From Piezodorus guildinii (taxonomy: Eukaryota; Arthropoda; Insecta; Hemiptera; Pentatomidae), in assembly GCA_023052935.1 (NCBI GenBank), contig CM041292.1:201027799-201091798 (forward strand): a stretch of 64,000 nucleotides of DNA, given 5' to 3'. Both the position numbers and the translations under genes were made by a program. Below, piece by piece: positions 11,456 through 21,500 of this stretch (position 1 is the stretch's first letter; each line of letters starts with the position of its first letter). The notes beneath the pieces were generated by a model that saw nothing but the letters and a program-made list of their open reading frames with translations, ran no database searches and had not been told where the DNA came from.

Positions 11456-11690
11456 ATAGAAGGTATATAGATATATAGCGACGATGTACTATCCAAAGAC
11501 AGATGACGTCATGCAGTTATCCAGTTGATGATGATGTTGAACGTTGAAGCGAAGAGAGAGAAGCACAGACACACACAGTCGGAGAGACCCCGGCAGAGAC
11601 TGAGCCGCTCTGGGTCCCCCCCTCCTCTAACCTACCCCACCGTGGTAGGGGCGCTGTACTCTCTCCTCTCGGTATCTCTGTGTGTGTATA
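11456..11690 (+). promoter_or_regulatory. GC-rich promoter-like island with CRE site
   Basis: A sharp GC-rich island in AT-rich DNA. It contains a perfect CRE palindrome TGACGTCA at 11504-11511, a TATATA stretch at about 11464-11477, then GAGA-type and CpG-containing sequence. A frame opens at 11525 (ATGATGATGATG) and runs into the adjacent mariner. GT donor-like sites (GGTAGGGG near 11645, CGGTATCT near 11670) fit a first exon. I infer a possible transcription start region. The gene is unknown, and mar1 copy a ends the island abruptly. Confidence 0.3.
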
Positions 11691-12544
11691 TTTGGTTGTT
11701 TCATATGAAATGTCCGTTTTTATTGTTTCTGAAATACATAAAGGATTTTGCAGGTCTCTGTTGTTTTCTTCCGAATGTTTACATATTTAAAGTAAACAGT
11801 TACTAATCCTCTACCTTTGTATTATAAACATTAGCTTCCCAATCAATTACCCAATTTTTAGTATACCTCCAAATATGAACATGGAGATACTAGAAATATT
11901 TGCAAGGCGTTTGAGGAAGGGAGTATTAATGAACGGACCATTCGCCGTTGGTTTGCTAAATTTCAGCTGGGGATACCGACTTGGAAAACTTGCCCCGAGG
12001 AAGACCTCCGTCCGTAATATACAACGATGTCCTCAAACATACAGTAGAAGGAAACCCCTACCAAACTGTTAAAGGACTCTCAGCACAACTAAATGCAAGT
12101 GCATCTACCGTTTCCAGACATTTAAAGTGTATTGGGAAATTAATCGATACATGGTACCTCATGATCTCACTGAGCGGCAGCAAGAACCCATGTTTCAAAA
12201 CATACCGTACAAAAATTGAAAGAACTAGGCTACGAAGTTCTTCCGCACCCACCATATTCTCCCGACTTGTCTCCAACAGATTACCACCTGTTCAGGAATT
12301 TAGACAACTTCGTCAAAGGAAAACTTTTTGAAAATGATGATCAAGTAAAAAGTGCGTTTCAGATTTGGTTTCACTACAAAGCTCAGATTTTTTCAGTTCG
12401 GGGATAAAAAAGTTGGTGTCACGTTGGGAAAAATTTGTAGAAAAAGAAGGTAAATACTTTGAATAAAATTATCTTGTTTTTTTATCGTATTTTTAATAAA
12501 AATCCTTTACCTTGAAAACGGACATTTCATGTGACACAACCCAA
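11691..12544 (+). mobile_element. mar1 copy a: mariner with internal deletion and frameshifts
   Basis: 854-bp mariner bounded by inverted repeats (right end GGACATTTCATGTGACACAA) and TA at 11689-11690 and 12545-12546. Broken frames carry an N-terminal HTH region (ending LSAQLNASASTVSRHLK), then a jump across most of the catalytic domain to the C-terminal YSPDLSPTDYHLFRNL block, which contains the last catalytic Asp of D,D34D, and a degenerate end. Intact mariners are about 1.3 kb with a transposase near 345 residues, so this copy is dead. The deletion junction is shared with copy b. Confidence 0.9.
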
Positions 12545-12887
12545 TATAACTTGTGGATTGTATAAGTTAAATGAATGAAAACTGATGGAATACAATAATG
12601 TCGTATTTGAACAAAGGGAAAGGTTATAGATTACAATTTAGATTTAGGTGGGCTTTATATTTACATCTGTGCAATCTTCATCTTCTCTCTTTATTACTTG
12701 ATTCTCCCCGCTTCATCGTCCAGCCTAGGGCGACCTTTTCTTCCTCTACGGCATCGTTATAGCAACGTACTCAGAATAAAAAGAAATGGTTTGGGGTGTG
12801 CTCGCTTCACTTCTCTTGCCTTCTCTTCATACGACCGTATATTTGTTATTACCATAAATGGCCGCTTGTGGCAAATTAATTAAATTG
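12545..12887 (+). repeat. Mariner-flanking segment duplicated (inverted) at 24911-25246
   Basis: The sequence just right of mar1 copy a reappears, inverted, right of mar1 copy d (for example GGCCGCTTGTGGCAAATTAA and CGTCCAGCCTAGGGCGACC). It has no recognised coding content. Either the mariner and flank were duplicated together or both belong to a larger repeat. Confidence 0.8.
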
Positions 12888-14395
12888 GAGAGAGAGAGAG
12901 AGAGAGAGAGAGGAGATTTTATTTACCTTTTAACATATTTACAATTTTACATTTTAATGCTCTGAGACAATGGAGTCTCCTTGAGCAATACAAATAAGTA
13001 TTATATCATATCAGCCGACAGTTTTTACAAAAACAGTAATTATAAGTAAATGAATAAAAAATTGTAATGAACATAAAATGAATAACTGTTGAATTTTAAA
13101 TTAATTAAATAAAAAAAATAATCAAATAAAACTTTTCTTTACAAATAAAAATACATTATTATTCTGAAAAACTTAAAATTTCAAAAAAATGAAGCTAAAA
13201 ATATTTACCTATAAAGAAAAATTGTCAAGAATATCCATAAATAAAAAAGTATTTACTTGTTAATAACTCAAATTATACAAACCAGATAGAAAAAGTTAAG
13301 CACAAAATTAATAAGCAACATAAGAATCAATAAAAACAATAATCATTAATAGAAACAAAGTCAGAAAAATTATGAAAATAAGGTAACTATTTGTTGAATC
13401 TTAAATTTTTCAAGTATTTCTTTATACCAAATCAAATAAAAATTTTCTTTACAAATAAAAATGCATAAATAATTGTGGAAAAACTAAAACAATTACAAAA
13501 AGAAACCATAAATATTTAACTTTAAATAATTTTCTCAAGAATATCCATAAATAAAAAATGTAAATACTTGTGAATAACTTAAATCTTACAAACCAGATAG
13601 AAAATTTAGACTCAAAAATTAGTAATCAATATAAGAATCAATAAAAATAATAATCATAAATAGAAACAAAATCAGAGAAACAATTTACATAAAATATTGA
13701 AATCTTAAATTATTCAAGTATTCCTTTATACAAACTCAAATAAAACTTTTCTTCACAAATAAAAATACATAAATAATTTTGAAAAATTCAAACTTCACGA
13801 AAATTATACTAATAATATATTATAAGAGTATTAGAAGTAAATTAAACAAATACTTGTGAATAACTCGAATTTCACTAAACCATATAGAAAATTTTCAAAT
13901 CAAAATGTAATAATCAACATAAGAATCAATAAAAGTAATAATTAAAAGAAAGTAGAAAATTAGTGAAACATAAAATACAATTTTAATCACCAATCCATCA
14001 AAATCACAAATGATTTAAAATATTTAATCTTACAGAACAAAATTAAATGTTCTCTTTATAAAGAAAAGTACATAAATACTTGTAAACAACTTAAACTTAC
14101 ACAAAACGAAACTGAAATAAAATTCAATTTTAAACATAAACAGAAAATTTACATGTTTTATTCAAATAATAAACAAAAATACAATTTTTAAACACCTTAC
14201 CGTCTTACTAAAATTATATTTTTGAACAAAATGAAAGTAAAATAAATTAAAACGTACATAGAATTTTATACCCCCTTACAAAACTAGGCAGAGCCATATT
14301 GCTAAAGAAAATTATGGAACCAATAAAAAAAAACTTACAACAAAAGATCAATTTACGATTTAAAAAATTCAGAATAAAGAGTGATAATAAAAAAA
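12888..14395. repeat. AT-rich insertion with ~305-bp tandem repeats
   Basis: Starts with a (GA)n tract (to about 12912). Phrases such as ACAAATAAAAATRCAT recur at 13141, 13451 and 13755, giving periods of about 310 and 304. Each unit also carries a CAAGAATATCCATAAATAAA-type segment (weaker in the third), an ACCAGATAGAAAA-type segment (about 13280, 13590, 13880) and an AAGAATCAATAAAA-type segment. A fourth, more decayed unit follows to about 14150. The homologous locus at 24.9 kb lacks this block. Confidence 0.8.
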
Positions 14396-14399
14396 CATG

Positions 14400-14496
14400 T
14401 TACGCGTTACGCGAAGAATATGTTTTTGTAGCATATTATGTTAAGTAGATGTTCATTTATTTAACTGAGCTTAAACATTTTATTTTTTTGTTTTTG
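14400..14496 (+). repeat. Short segment duplicated (inverted) at about 24805-24900
   Basis: Contains GTTAAGTAGATGTTCATTTA and ACTGAGCTTAAACATTTTAT, matched in reverse at 24.8-24.9 kb, where it directly continues the 24911-25246 segment. Confidence 0.75.
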
Positions 14497-14913
14497 TTTC
14501 CAGACATTTAAAGTGTATTGGGAAAGTAAAAAAGCTCGATACAAAAAAGCCAGACCCCATGTTTCAAAACATACCGTACAAAAATTGAAAGAACTAGGCT
14601 ACGAAGTTCTTCCGCAACCACCATATTCTCCCGACTTGTCTCCAACAGATTACCACCTGTTCAGAAATTTAGACAACTTCGTCAAAGAAAAACTTTTTGA
14701 AAATGATGATCAAGTGGAAAGTGAGTTTTCAGATTTTGTTTCACTTCAAAGCTCTGAGTTTTTCAGTTCGGGGATAAAAAAGTTGGTGCCACGTTGGAAA
14801 ATATGTGAAAAAAAAGGAAGGTAAATACTTCGAATAATTATATTGTTTTCATATGGTATTTTTAATACAAGTCCTTTACCTTGAAAATGGACATTTCATG
14901 TGACACAACCCAA
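14497..14913 (+). mobile_element. mar1 copy c: 3' part of mariner, left side missing
   Basis: Frame 14513-14824 reads through RPHVSKHTVQKL, YSPDLSPTDYH (last catalytic Asp) and FFSSGIKKLVPRW to a slightly shifted end. It ends at the right terminal repeat (TGTGACACAACCCAA). The left part starts mid-element at the end of the DNA-binding region and skips to the late catalytic domain. There is no left terminal repeat, so this is a rearranged fragment. Confidence 0.85.
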
Positions 14914-15306
14914 TACATATACACACACACATAAATAAATATTATATTAACATGATATACTTATATAGTATTCAAAACAGCTGTTAATTTTTAATATACC
15001 GAAAAAAAATCAAAGACTATAAGCAATTAACAAAAAGCCATCGACATCCATTGATATAAACTATTTATAATAATATTGAATATTAAAAAGGTTTAATATT
15101 GTTTATTCATAACATCAGCAATCAAGTAGCGTAGAGAGTTTGTATGCCTATAACAATTATAATTCTTTATTCATTCTAGGACAAGTCGCTCAAGAATAAT
15201 ATAACTGGATATAAAAAGTGGATTTAAGACTGCAGTTTTAGAGTAAAGTAATTGAAATTAACTAATAAAATGAAAAAATAAAATAACTTAAAAGATTAAT
15301 TCTTAA

Positions 15307-15605
15307 AATCCGGTGCGCGCAACACACGACTTTCACTTACCACTCTTGTTAAAATCAATTTAAGAATTTTTAAATACCGTTAGAGATGAAATTAGTTTAA
15401 AGAATTAATTAAATTGATTTTCGACAGAAACTTGTGTTTTATTAAATAATCTATTATGTTATCTAAAACAATAGTTTTATAATTTTGTCCGCTTTTCATC
15501 ACTCTCCATTAGCATAAAATAATATTGTTTCTAAAATTGTTAGCTTTCCAATGGTATATTATACATATATAATACGTTAGTTATCTTTAAAAAAACAAAA
15601 ATTAC
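15307..15605 (+). mobile_element. HINE 5' fragment, plus strand
   Basis: Begins ATCCGGTGCGCGCAACACAC with sub-terminal repeat ACTTTCACTTAC; it stops within the core. Confidence 0.75.
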
Positions 15606-15923
15606 GTATCTGTCTACTTTGTTTGTCGATTTTCCCAGAAGTTAGCATTATCTACTTGAGATTATTAGGGAATTGAGTTGATAAGAAATGGCTGAATAGA
15701 AGGGATTTAAATGTTGAAAGAGTTTAGGAGTCCCGGACATTGGAAGAAATGAAGTTCCAGATGTAAGCAGGTGATCAAGGTGATCCTTTACACAGTTTGA
15801 CATTTGTTTTAGTTTAATGGGTAATTTAAAAAGTATTTTGTAGACTGATATGTATATATTATTTACAATTTTAAATTATGCTTATTGTTAATAAATTATA
15901 TAACATATTTTATTTATGTATTA
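15606..15923. other. Unassigned AT-rich stretch
   Basis: Nothing recognised. Confidence 0.5.
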
Positions 15924-16185
15924 GGGAGCGGTGGGGTCTTGTGGAACGAGCACTCCTTTTCAGGTCACTTGTTCAAACCCGACTATAACAGAATATTATA
16001 TTCTGTTACTCCAGCCGTAGGCAGAGACCCTCCTGGGGGACACCCAGCCTCTATAAAGTGGGTACCCGAAAATGGGAAAAGGCTTGGCGACTGAGCGTGT
16101 TCTCGTCCTGATCATCTCATTGCAGACCACTGGCCTAGAAACAGCACGAATCTTCATAATTACTAAGTTTTGATTCATGGTTCAT
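15924..16185 (+). repeat. SINE2 copy 3, plus strand
   Basis: Starts GGGAGCGGTGGGGTCTTGTG (tRNA-like head; degenerate B box TTGTTCAAACCCG), then the family body (CCTCTATAAAGTGGGTACC) and CCTAGAAACAGCACGAATC. The distal end is decayed. Confidence 0.8.
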
Positions 16186-17012
16186 CTGTGAAATATTTGT
16201 TATAATTATTTGTATACATATTTCTGTTTATGAGCTTGATATTTTGTGTTCCTATATCTAAATTTGATTTTGGATTGATAACATTAACATTACAATATTA
16301 TGAAATAATAGAACGAAATTATATTCTTATAAAATCAGATATTAAGGAACTGAATGTGAAACAACTAATGCAAATTAACTTTATTTGATATCAATTTAAG
16401 CATATCTCTATCGAAAAAGTTTTGATGTACAATAAATGTTTGATCCAGAAAAGTGGTAAAGTTTCTGCTTTTTAGTATCCTGAATGCAACAGTGTTTGAT
16501 CAGAAAAGTTACTTTTTTCTTGGAACCCAATTTACTTGGAAGATTTCTTCCTTAAAAACTTACCCCTGAATCATAAAACTAATAAATAATAAAACCCTTT
16601 GGAAATAAAAGTTTATAAAGTGGATGTTAAGATGCTGAATCCGTCATATGCAATACGATAGCATCACTGAACCTAGTTTTTGCAAACATTTGAAGACAAA
16701 AAACTCGTTGATGCGTTATTTATTTATTAATATTAACTACCTTCAACCAACAGAGTTATTTTAGCACTAAATTCAGAATACAAAAATAGGGTACAGCCAA
16801 TGAAATTACAAAGTAGAAAATGAGAAAATTAAGATAAAAAACATCCACATTTTTTATTTTTTTATTTTGTAATAATTAACATTTCTTATAGGTGTGACTG
16901 ACTTCTTGGTGTTTTGCAGTATTTAAGTAATGTCTGTGTTAATTCCAATTTTTAATGATGCATTATAAAACTGAAAACAGTGATGTGGTGAAAAAAAATC
17001 CTCTAAAACCCA
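16186..17012. other. Unassigned AT-rich stretch
   Basis: Nothing recognised. Confidence 0.5.
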
Positions 17013-17175
17013 AGAAGGTTTTTGATTTGAGTACATAAAGTGAGTGGTACTTTTCCTAGGTCAAACGGTCCTGCAAGGAGATGATTAGGCAGAGATGAAG
17101 CAGTTTCCACTTTTTCCCCCAATTTTTCAGGGATCAACTTTATATAAACTAGAACTGGGTAGCTGGTGGCTGAAC
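17013..17175 (-). repeat. Possible decayed SINE2 fragment
   Basis: Order of motifs (TTTTCCCCCAATTTTTCAGG then ATCAACTTTATATAAACTAG) parallels minus-strand SINE2, but divergence is high. Confidence 0.4.
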
Positions 17176-17180
17176 TATCT

Positions 17181-17433
17181 GGAGACCGTGACTGAGTGGC
17201 TAGCACGCTAGTCTCTCATGCTAAAGTTGTGAGTTCGAATCCCAGTCCCGGCGGGACTTTTATAAGGATGTAATTAAATGGGGGTTCACTCACAGCCTCT
17301 CCCCCGGGTATGATGACCCTACCTTACAAATTGCGTCAAGAAACGCAAGTGTATTCTCCCAGGAGATTACACCGCGAGGCCCAGGACCTGCATGGCCTGT
17401 CGCGTCACAGAAAAAAAAAGCAAAAAAAAAAGA
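17181..17433 (+). repeat. SINE3 copy 1, tRNA-derived
   Basis: tRNA-like head with A box TGACTGAGTGGCTAGCACGC and B box GAGTTCGAATCCC, then a body with CTCACAGCCTCTCCCCCGGG and CGCGAGGCCCAGGACCTGC, and an A-rich 3' end. A second copy is at 49047-49338. Not a functional tRNA gene: the head leads straight into a repeated body. Confidence 0.85.
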
Positions 17434-17629
17434 ACTGGGTAAGCCTCATTCGAATCTTTCTACACTACCATCTTGCACCACGGCTAAATTAAATATGATA
17501 AAATAAATTTAAAAAAAATTATCGTCCTACCCCACCCGGAACGAAATCCAGTACTGGAATAAAATTGTTTCAAATTTAATGATTTTATTAGAATGATTTG
17601 CTATGAAGTCCAAGAGTCTAATTTACACA

Positions 17630-18235
17630 GTAATGGTATTTTACTGGGTTAAATGAAACTTCAACTGTCTATTGAAAACAAAGTGCTAATTTACAAAACA
17701 GTACTGAAACTTGAACTTTGGGGAACAGCCAGATTTTCTAACATCAAACGCATTCAATCCTTTCAATCCTAAGTCCTCCGAACAATAGTTAAAGCTTCTA
17801 ATTATGTCACCACGACCTTAATATTCCATTTATTCTAGACCTTATTTCATTAAAATTCTTCAAATTCCATCAGAACCTTATTCATCACCATAATCCCCTA
17901 GCTCAATCCCTATCCACTCAGCTCCACAAACCCTTAAAATCCCCTAGAAGGTTGAAACGGTAGTGACCTTGAGAACTCTTGTATATATGTATATTGGAGC
18001 ATTGGCTAGATTCTCCACTCAATGTGCTGTATATACGACGTGTATATAGGTATGAGTGATTTCTAGACTTTATTGATTCCTTATTGTATATATATTTTAT
18101 TATTCTTTTGTAATTTTATTGCTGTGTAAATTTGGTATGAATGTTGTATTTCATCATTATTATCAATGTCCAAATTAGGACATATTTTAATATTATTCAA
18201 TAAAAATTGTGTTGTTAAAAAATAAATGAAAAAAT
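17630..18235 (+). mobile_element. LINE-D: jockey-like 3' end, frame-broken
   Basis: Translates in pieces to the jockey-type RT C-terminal region: NKVLIYKTV, LELWGTARFSNIKRIQSF, then stops and shifts. A conserved jockey phrase like RPIWTYGIQLWG has decayed to LKLELWG. It ends with AATAAA signals and an A-rich tail around 18200-18240. Confidence 0.75.
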
Positions 18236-18452
18236 AAAAAATAAAGGGACTGATTCTTATTTTTATTCAACATTTAAAGAGGCAGAGCTATGATACAATA
18301 TATTTAATCTTGAAAATTGATTGATACATAGTTTTAATATACACGGTTACTTAAATTTATCGAGTTGCTTAATGGTGTAACTAACTTAATTGGTTTAAGC
18401 ACCAATGCCAACTAAATTATTATCCTTTCTACATTAACTTTTTATCTTTCAG
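18236..18452 (+). other. Intron-like sequence before candidate exon
   Basis: AT-rich. It ends in a good polypyrimidine/acceptor stretch (TTAACTTTTTATCTTTCAG, 18434-18452), with branch-like CTAAC near 18380. Confidence 0.35.
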
Positions 18453-18521
18453 AGGGAAATCCAGACAGAAGGGAGCATAAAGCATTCTGAATTCAATCTC
18501 CTACGGCAGTTGGAGCAATAA
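18453..18521 (+). CDS. Candidate 3'-terminal coding exon of an unknown host gene
   Basis: Directly after the acceptor at 18451-18452, one frame is open for 22 codons (starting REIQTEGSIK, ending LLRQLEQ) and stops at TAA 18519-18521. What follows is typical 3'-UTR-like sequence with AATAAA near 18719 and A-rich AATAAA clusters at 18783-18800. The stretch is less AT-rich than its flanks and matches no repeat seen elsewhere in the window. The other two frames close within 10-13 codons. I do not recognise the peptide, and an exon call from so short a frame is weak. Confidence 0.35.
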   Translation, partial: REIQTEGSIKHSEFNLLRQLEQ

Positions 18522-18805
18522 ATCGTCACTGAACTGGGCACAATTCTCTGTCAAATACGTCGAAAAGTTTGTACTAAAGGCAACAGTAACATGTGTCCCT
18601 GTTTGTTGGCTCAACTTCGTATTAAAGTCCGGATTGTTTCAAGTTGTTCTGTTATAACATATTTTAGTTTGTGATATGAAAATGAATCCTAGAAATATAT
18701 ATCAATGTGTTAGTTTAAATAAAAATGATTTCGGTGTTTGATGTTATTATAAATGTCTTACAGCTCAATGCAGAAATGTGAAAATAAAAAATAAAATAAA
18801 ATTAT
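18522..18805 (+). other. Possible 3' UTR with polyadenylation signals
   Basis: Follows the candidate terminal exon; AATAAA at about 18719 and again near 18784-18800. Role inferred only from position. Confidence 0.3.
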
Positions 18806-19288
18806 AGACTACTTTTCCTTACAGGTAAGGATTGAAATCTTAAATCCATTGATCATTTTTCAATAGAAACCTGTGTTTATATCCATGTTTTAGAAATCTC
18901 GCCGGAAAAATAAAATAAAAATTATATATATATATATAATGGCTAATCTCCTGAAGAATTTGAATCGAACTAGTTGCTATTATTTATTTTATTTTATTTT
19001 TTTACGTTTAATAGGGTTTCTTAAATCGACGGCTAATAGGAAACCAAATCGGTTGAGTATGTAACGCCAGAATGTCTTTTTGTTTTAACTGTTATTTTAA
19101 TAATTCAGAGTAGAATAAAACAGAGTAGAGACTTGAAAACTCTTGAAGTATTTAATTCAATATATATCCATTTGTAAAAAAATTTCTAACAAATCCTTAA
19201 AAAGAATCATTGGACCATCAAAATGAAGAGTGTCCGAAGTTCTTTATGAAGAAAGAACTATAACGGTCTTAAAAAAACTATTCAAGAC
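18806..19288. other. Unassigned AT-rich stretch
   Basis: Nothing recognised; contains a short (TA)n near 18926-18940. Confidence 0.5.

Positions 19289-19370
<82 letters not shown>
19289..19370. repeat. (A)n(TA)n microsatellite
   Basis: A-run followed by about 28 TA units. Confidence 0.95.
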
Positions 19371-19376
<6 letters not shown>

Positions 19377-19504
19377 CTATTGTACAATTTTAATAACTAT
19401 TCAACCTAAAGATATATTATGAGTCCAAAAAGTTGCACTATATATGTAAATAAAGAGGTGGAGAATACCACTGTTTAAGTTTATTTCACAGTACAATTTC
19501 GTTC

Positions 19505-20058
19505 ATCTATTTAACGTCATATTTATGTTACTGAAGCCAATCGGTCGATGCTGCTGTGGGAATCCTAAATTCTCTTTCTCCAGGTTTAATTAGCATAGAG
19601 ATATTTAAATATTTGGTCCGAAGAGAGATGAGACCACTGGGGAGTTTAGGAGGTTGCACAACGCGGAATTGCGGAGTTAGTACCCTGCGAGTTGATAGCA
19701 TCGCGGAGACTCAAATGGGCGCGTAAATTTGTTGGGCTCGGTGAGGAACGAATTCCGAGAAAGTTGGTATGATCGATGGTAGGATTGCATTAAGGCTGAT
19801 CTTGGGGGCTTGGGCCTGACCGGCGAACATTGGACGAGTCTGTGCAGGCGAAGTCAAGTGGTATCAGCATCGAACCTTCGGCTACGGTAAGCCTTTTATT
19901 ATAATTATATTATTAGAGATATTTAACCAGTACATGACATCTAACAGTCTCTGGACCACCATCGGACGTTCCAACCGAACGACACCATAACCAAGGATTT
20001 TTTACTACATTTAAAAACTCCTTGGGAAACCAACTGGGTTTGAAACCCAGACTTTTTT
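19505..20058 (-). repeat. SINE1 copy 4, split by a LINE-A insertion
   Basis: Minus-strand SINE1 in two parts, 19505-19608 and 19915-20058, that join into one body when 19609-19914 is removed. The break carries the 12-bp direct repeat AGAGATATTTAA (19597-19608 and 19915-19926). The tRNA head is decayed at the right. Confidence 0.85.
19609..19914 (+). mobile_element. LINE-A copy 2: 306-bp 3' end inserted in SINE1
   Basis: Short 5'-truncated LINE-A insert starting at the segment that codes KIFGPKRDE in sister copies and ending with GGTAAGCC and an ATT-rich tail. It has small internal deletions. TSD AGAGATATTTAA on both sides marks target-primed integration. Confidence 0.9.
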
Positions 20059-20149
20059 TTCTTATTGTTTTTTATAATTTTTTTATCCACATAAAAAGAA
20101 CTGTTCGAAACTCCTGATTAATGAAATATTTACTTGACAAACGTTAAAA

Positions 20150-20292
20150 ATTACAGAATAAAAAAAAAAAAAGCTCATTTAATAACCAACATAAGGCCTA
20201 AATGGACATATGGAATCGAGCTTTGGAATACTACTGTACCATCTCATTCCTCCCGCATCCAATACTTACAATATAAAATACTGAATGCCCCT
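20150..20292 (+). mobile_element. LINE-C copy, part before HINE insertion
   Basis: Encodes the jockey-type RT thumb segment (RPKWTYGIELWN, SSRIQYLQYKI, NAP) and breaks off at a T-run where a HINE is inserted; it resumes at 21191. Confidence 0.8.
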
Positions 20293-21190
20293 TTTACTTT
20301 CACTTACTATATTTAGTAAGGGAAAGTATTGTGATCGTGAAAATTTTTGAATTCCAGTTTTCAACAGAAATACACATTTTACGGTTCCCTGAGTGTAAAT
20401 AACCAAGGCCCGCAATAACGTCTGTGTGTGTGTGTGTGGTAACTCCCGGGCGGAAACAGTATGTCCTATGAAACTCAAATTTCATATTCAAGACAAATAA
20501 ACGCTCAACACGTTACAAAACATTTTTCATCAAAATGAGCTCACCAGAAGAGCCACTTTATACTATGCATTTTGCACTTTTTAACGATTTTCTCGAAAAC
20601 GGTTCCGACGATTTTGATTAAACTCGTTATATCGATGTAAATTTTAATAGGCTTCTATATCATGTAGTTTTCATTCTGATTAAAATGGTGTGACAGGGCC
20701 TCAATGCCGATATTTTGAATTTTCTTCCGCTAAAGTACCTTTAATTTTGTTTATTCTATAAAAATAACTATATTATCTTATTACCACTGACAAAAAACAG
20801 GTAAATATATAAATTGAATAAATTCGATACCCAACTAAAGGAGAAAACAGAAAAAACATATTTTTAATGCAATTTTTCGTTTTTGAACATAAGAACAGTA
20901 ATATACATGTATGATTTACCGTTGGAAAGCTAAAGATTTTAGAACAAATATTATCCCACACACAAGCTTTTAAAAGTTAATAGAGAGTGATGAAAAGAAG
21001 ATAAAACTAACTGATTATTTTAGATAATAATGTAATAGATTTTTTAATAAAACCGATGTTTCCATATAAATTCAATTTAATTAATTCTTTAATAGTTTCA
21101 CGTATTTTTATCTCTAACTTTTTTTAAAAATTAATTCATTGATTTTAAAAATGGAAGTAAGTGAAAGTCGTGTGTTGCCCGCACCAGATT
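20293..21190 (-). mobile_element. HINE complete copy, inserted in LINE-C
   Basis: Both ends present: hairpin CTTACTATATTTAGTAAG at the left, GTAAGTGAAAGT and GTGTTGCCCGCACCAGAT at the right, with a (GT)n tract. It sits exactly between the two halves of a LINE-C frame within a T-run (CCCCTTT before, TTTTTTAAAC after), consistent with Helentron insertion between T residues without a TSD. Confidence 0.88.
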
Positions 21191-21500
21191 TTTTTTAAAC
21201 AAATACACTCATCCATAATGACCTCAACATCCCATTTGTCCCAGACCTAGCCCAAAGTAGATATACCTCTTTTTATTTCAAAATCCCTGTTCACACCAAC
21301 TTTCTTGTCCGTAACCTATCCTATATTCCTTAGATATTCCTGATAATCCTCCGAGATTATTGAAAAGAAGAAGGCTTCGGGACCTAAATTAGAAATAGAA
21401 AAGTAAAATAGTTAATAAAGAGATACCAATGGGCAATTCTTTCACAAGACATATTCACGACTTCTTCGTAAACATTTACTTATTTTATTTGTTAATACAG
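21191..21500 (+). mobile_element. LINE-C copy, part after HINE insertion
   Basis: Continues the LINE-C protein (IHNDLNIPFVPDLAQSRYTS, HTNFLVRNLSYIP, then stops) and 3' UTR (TTAATACAGTTGTTAATTGC). Confidence 0.8.
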
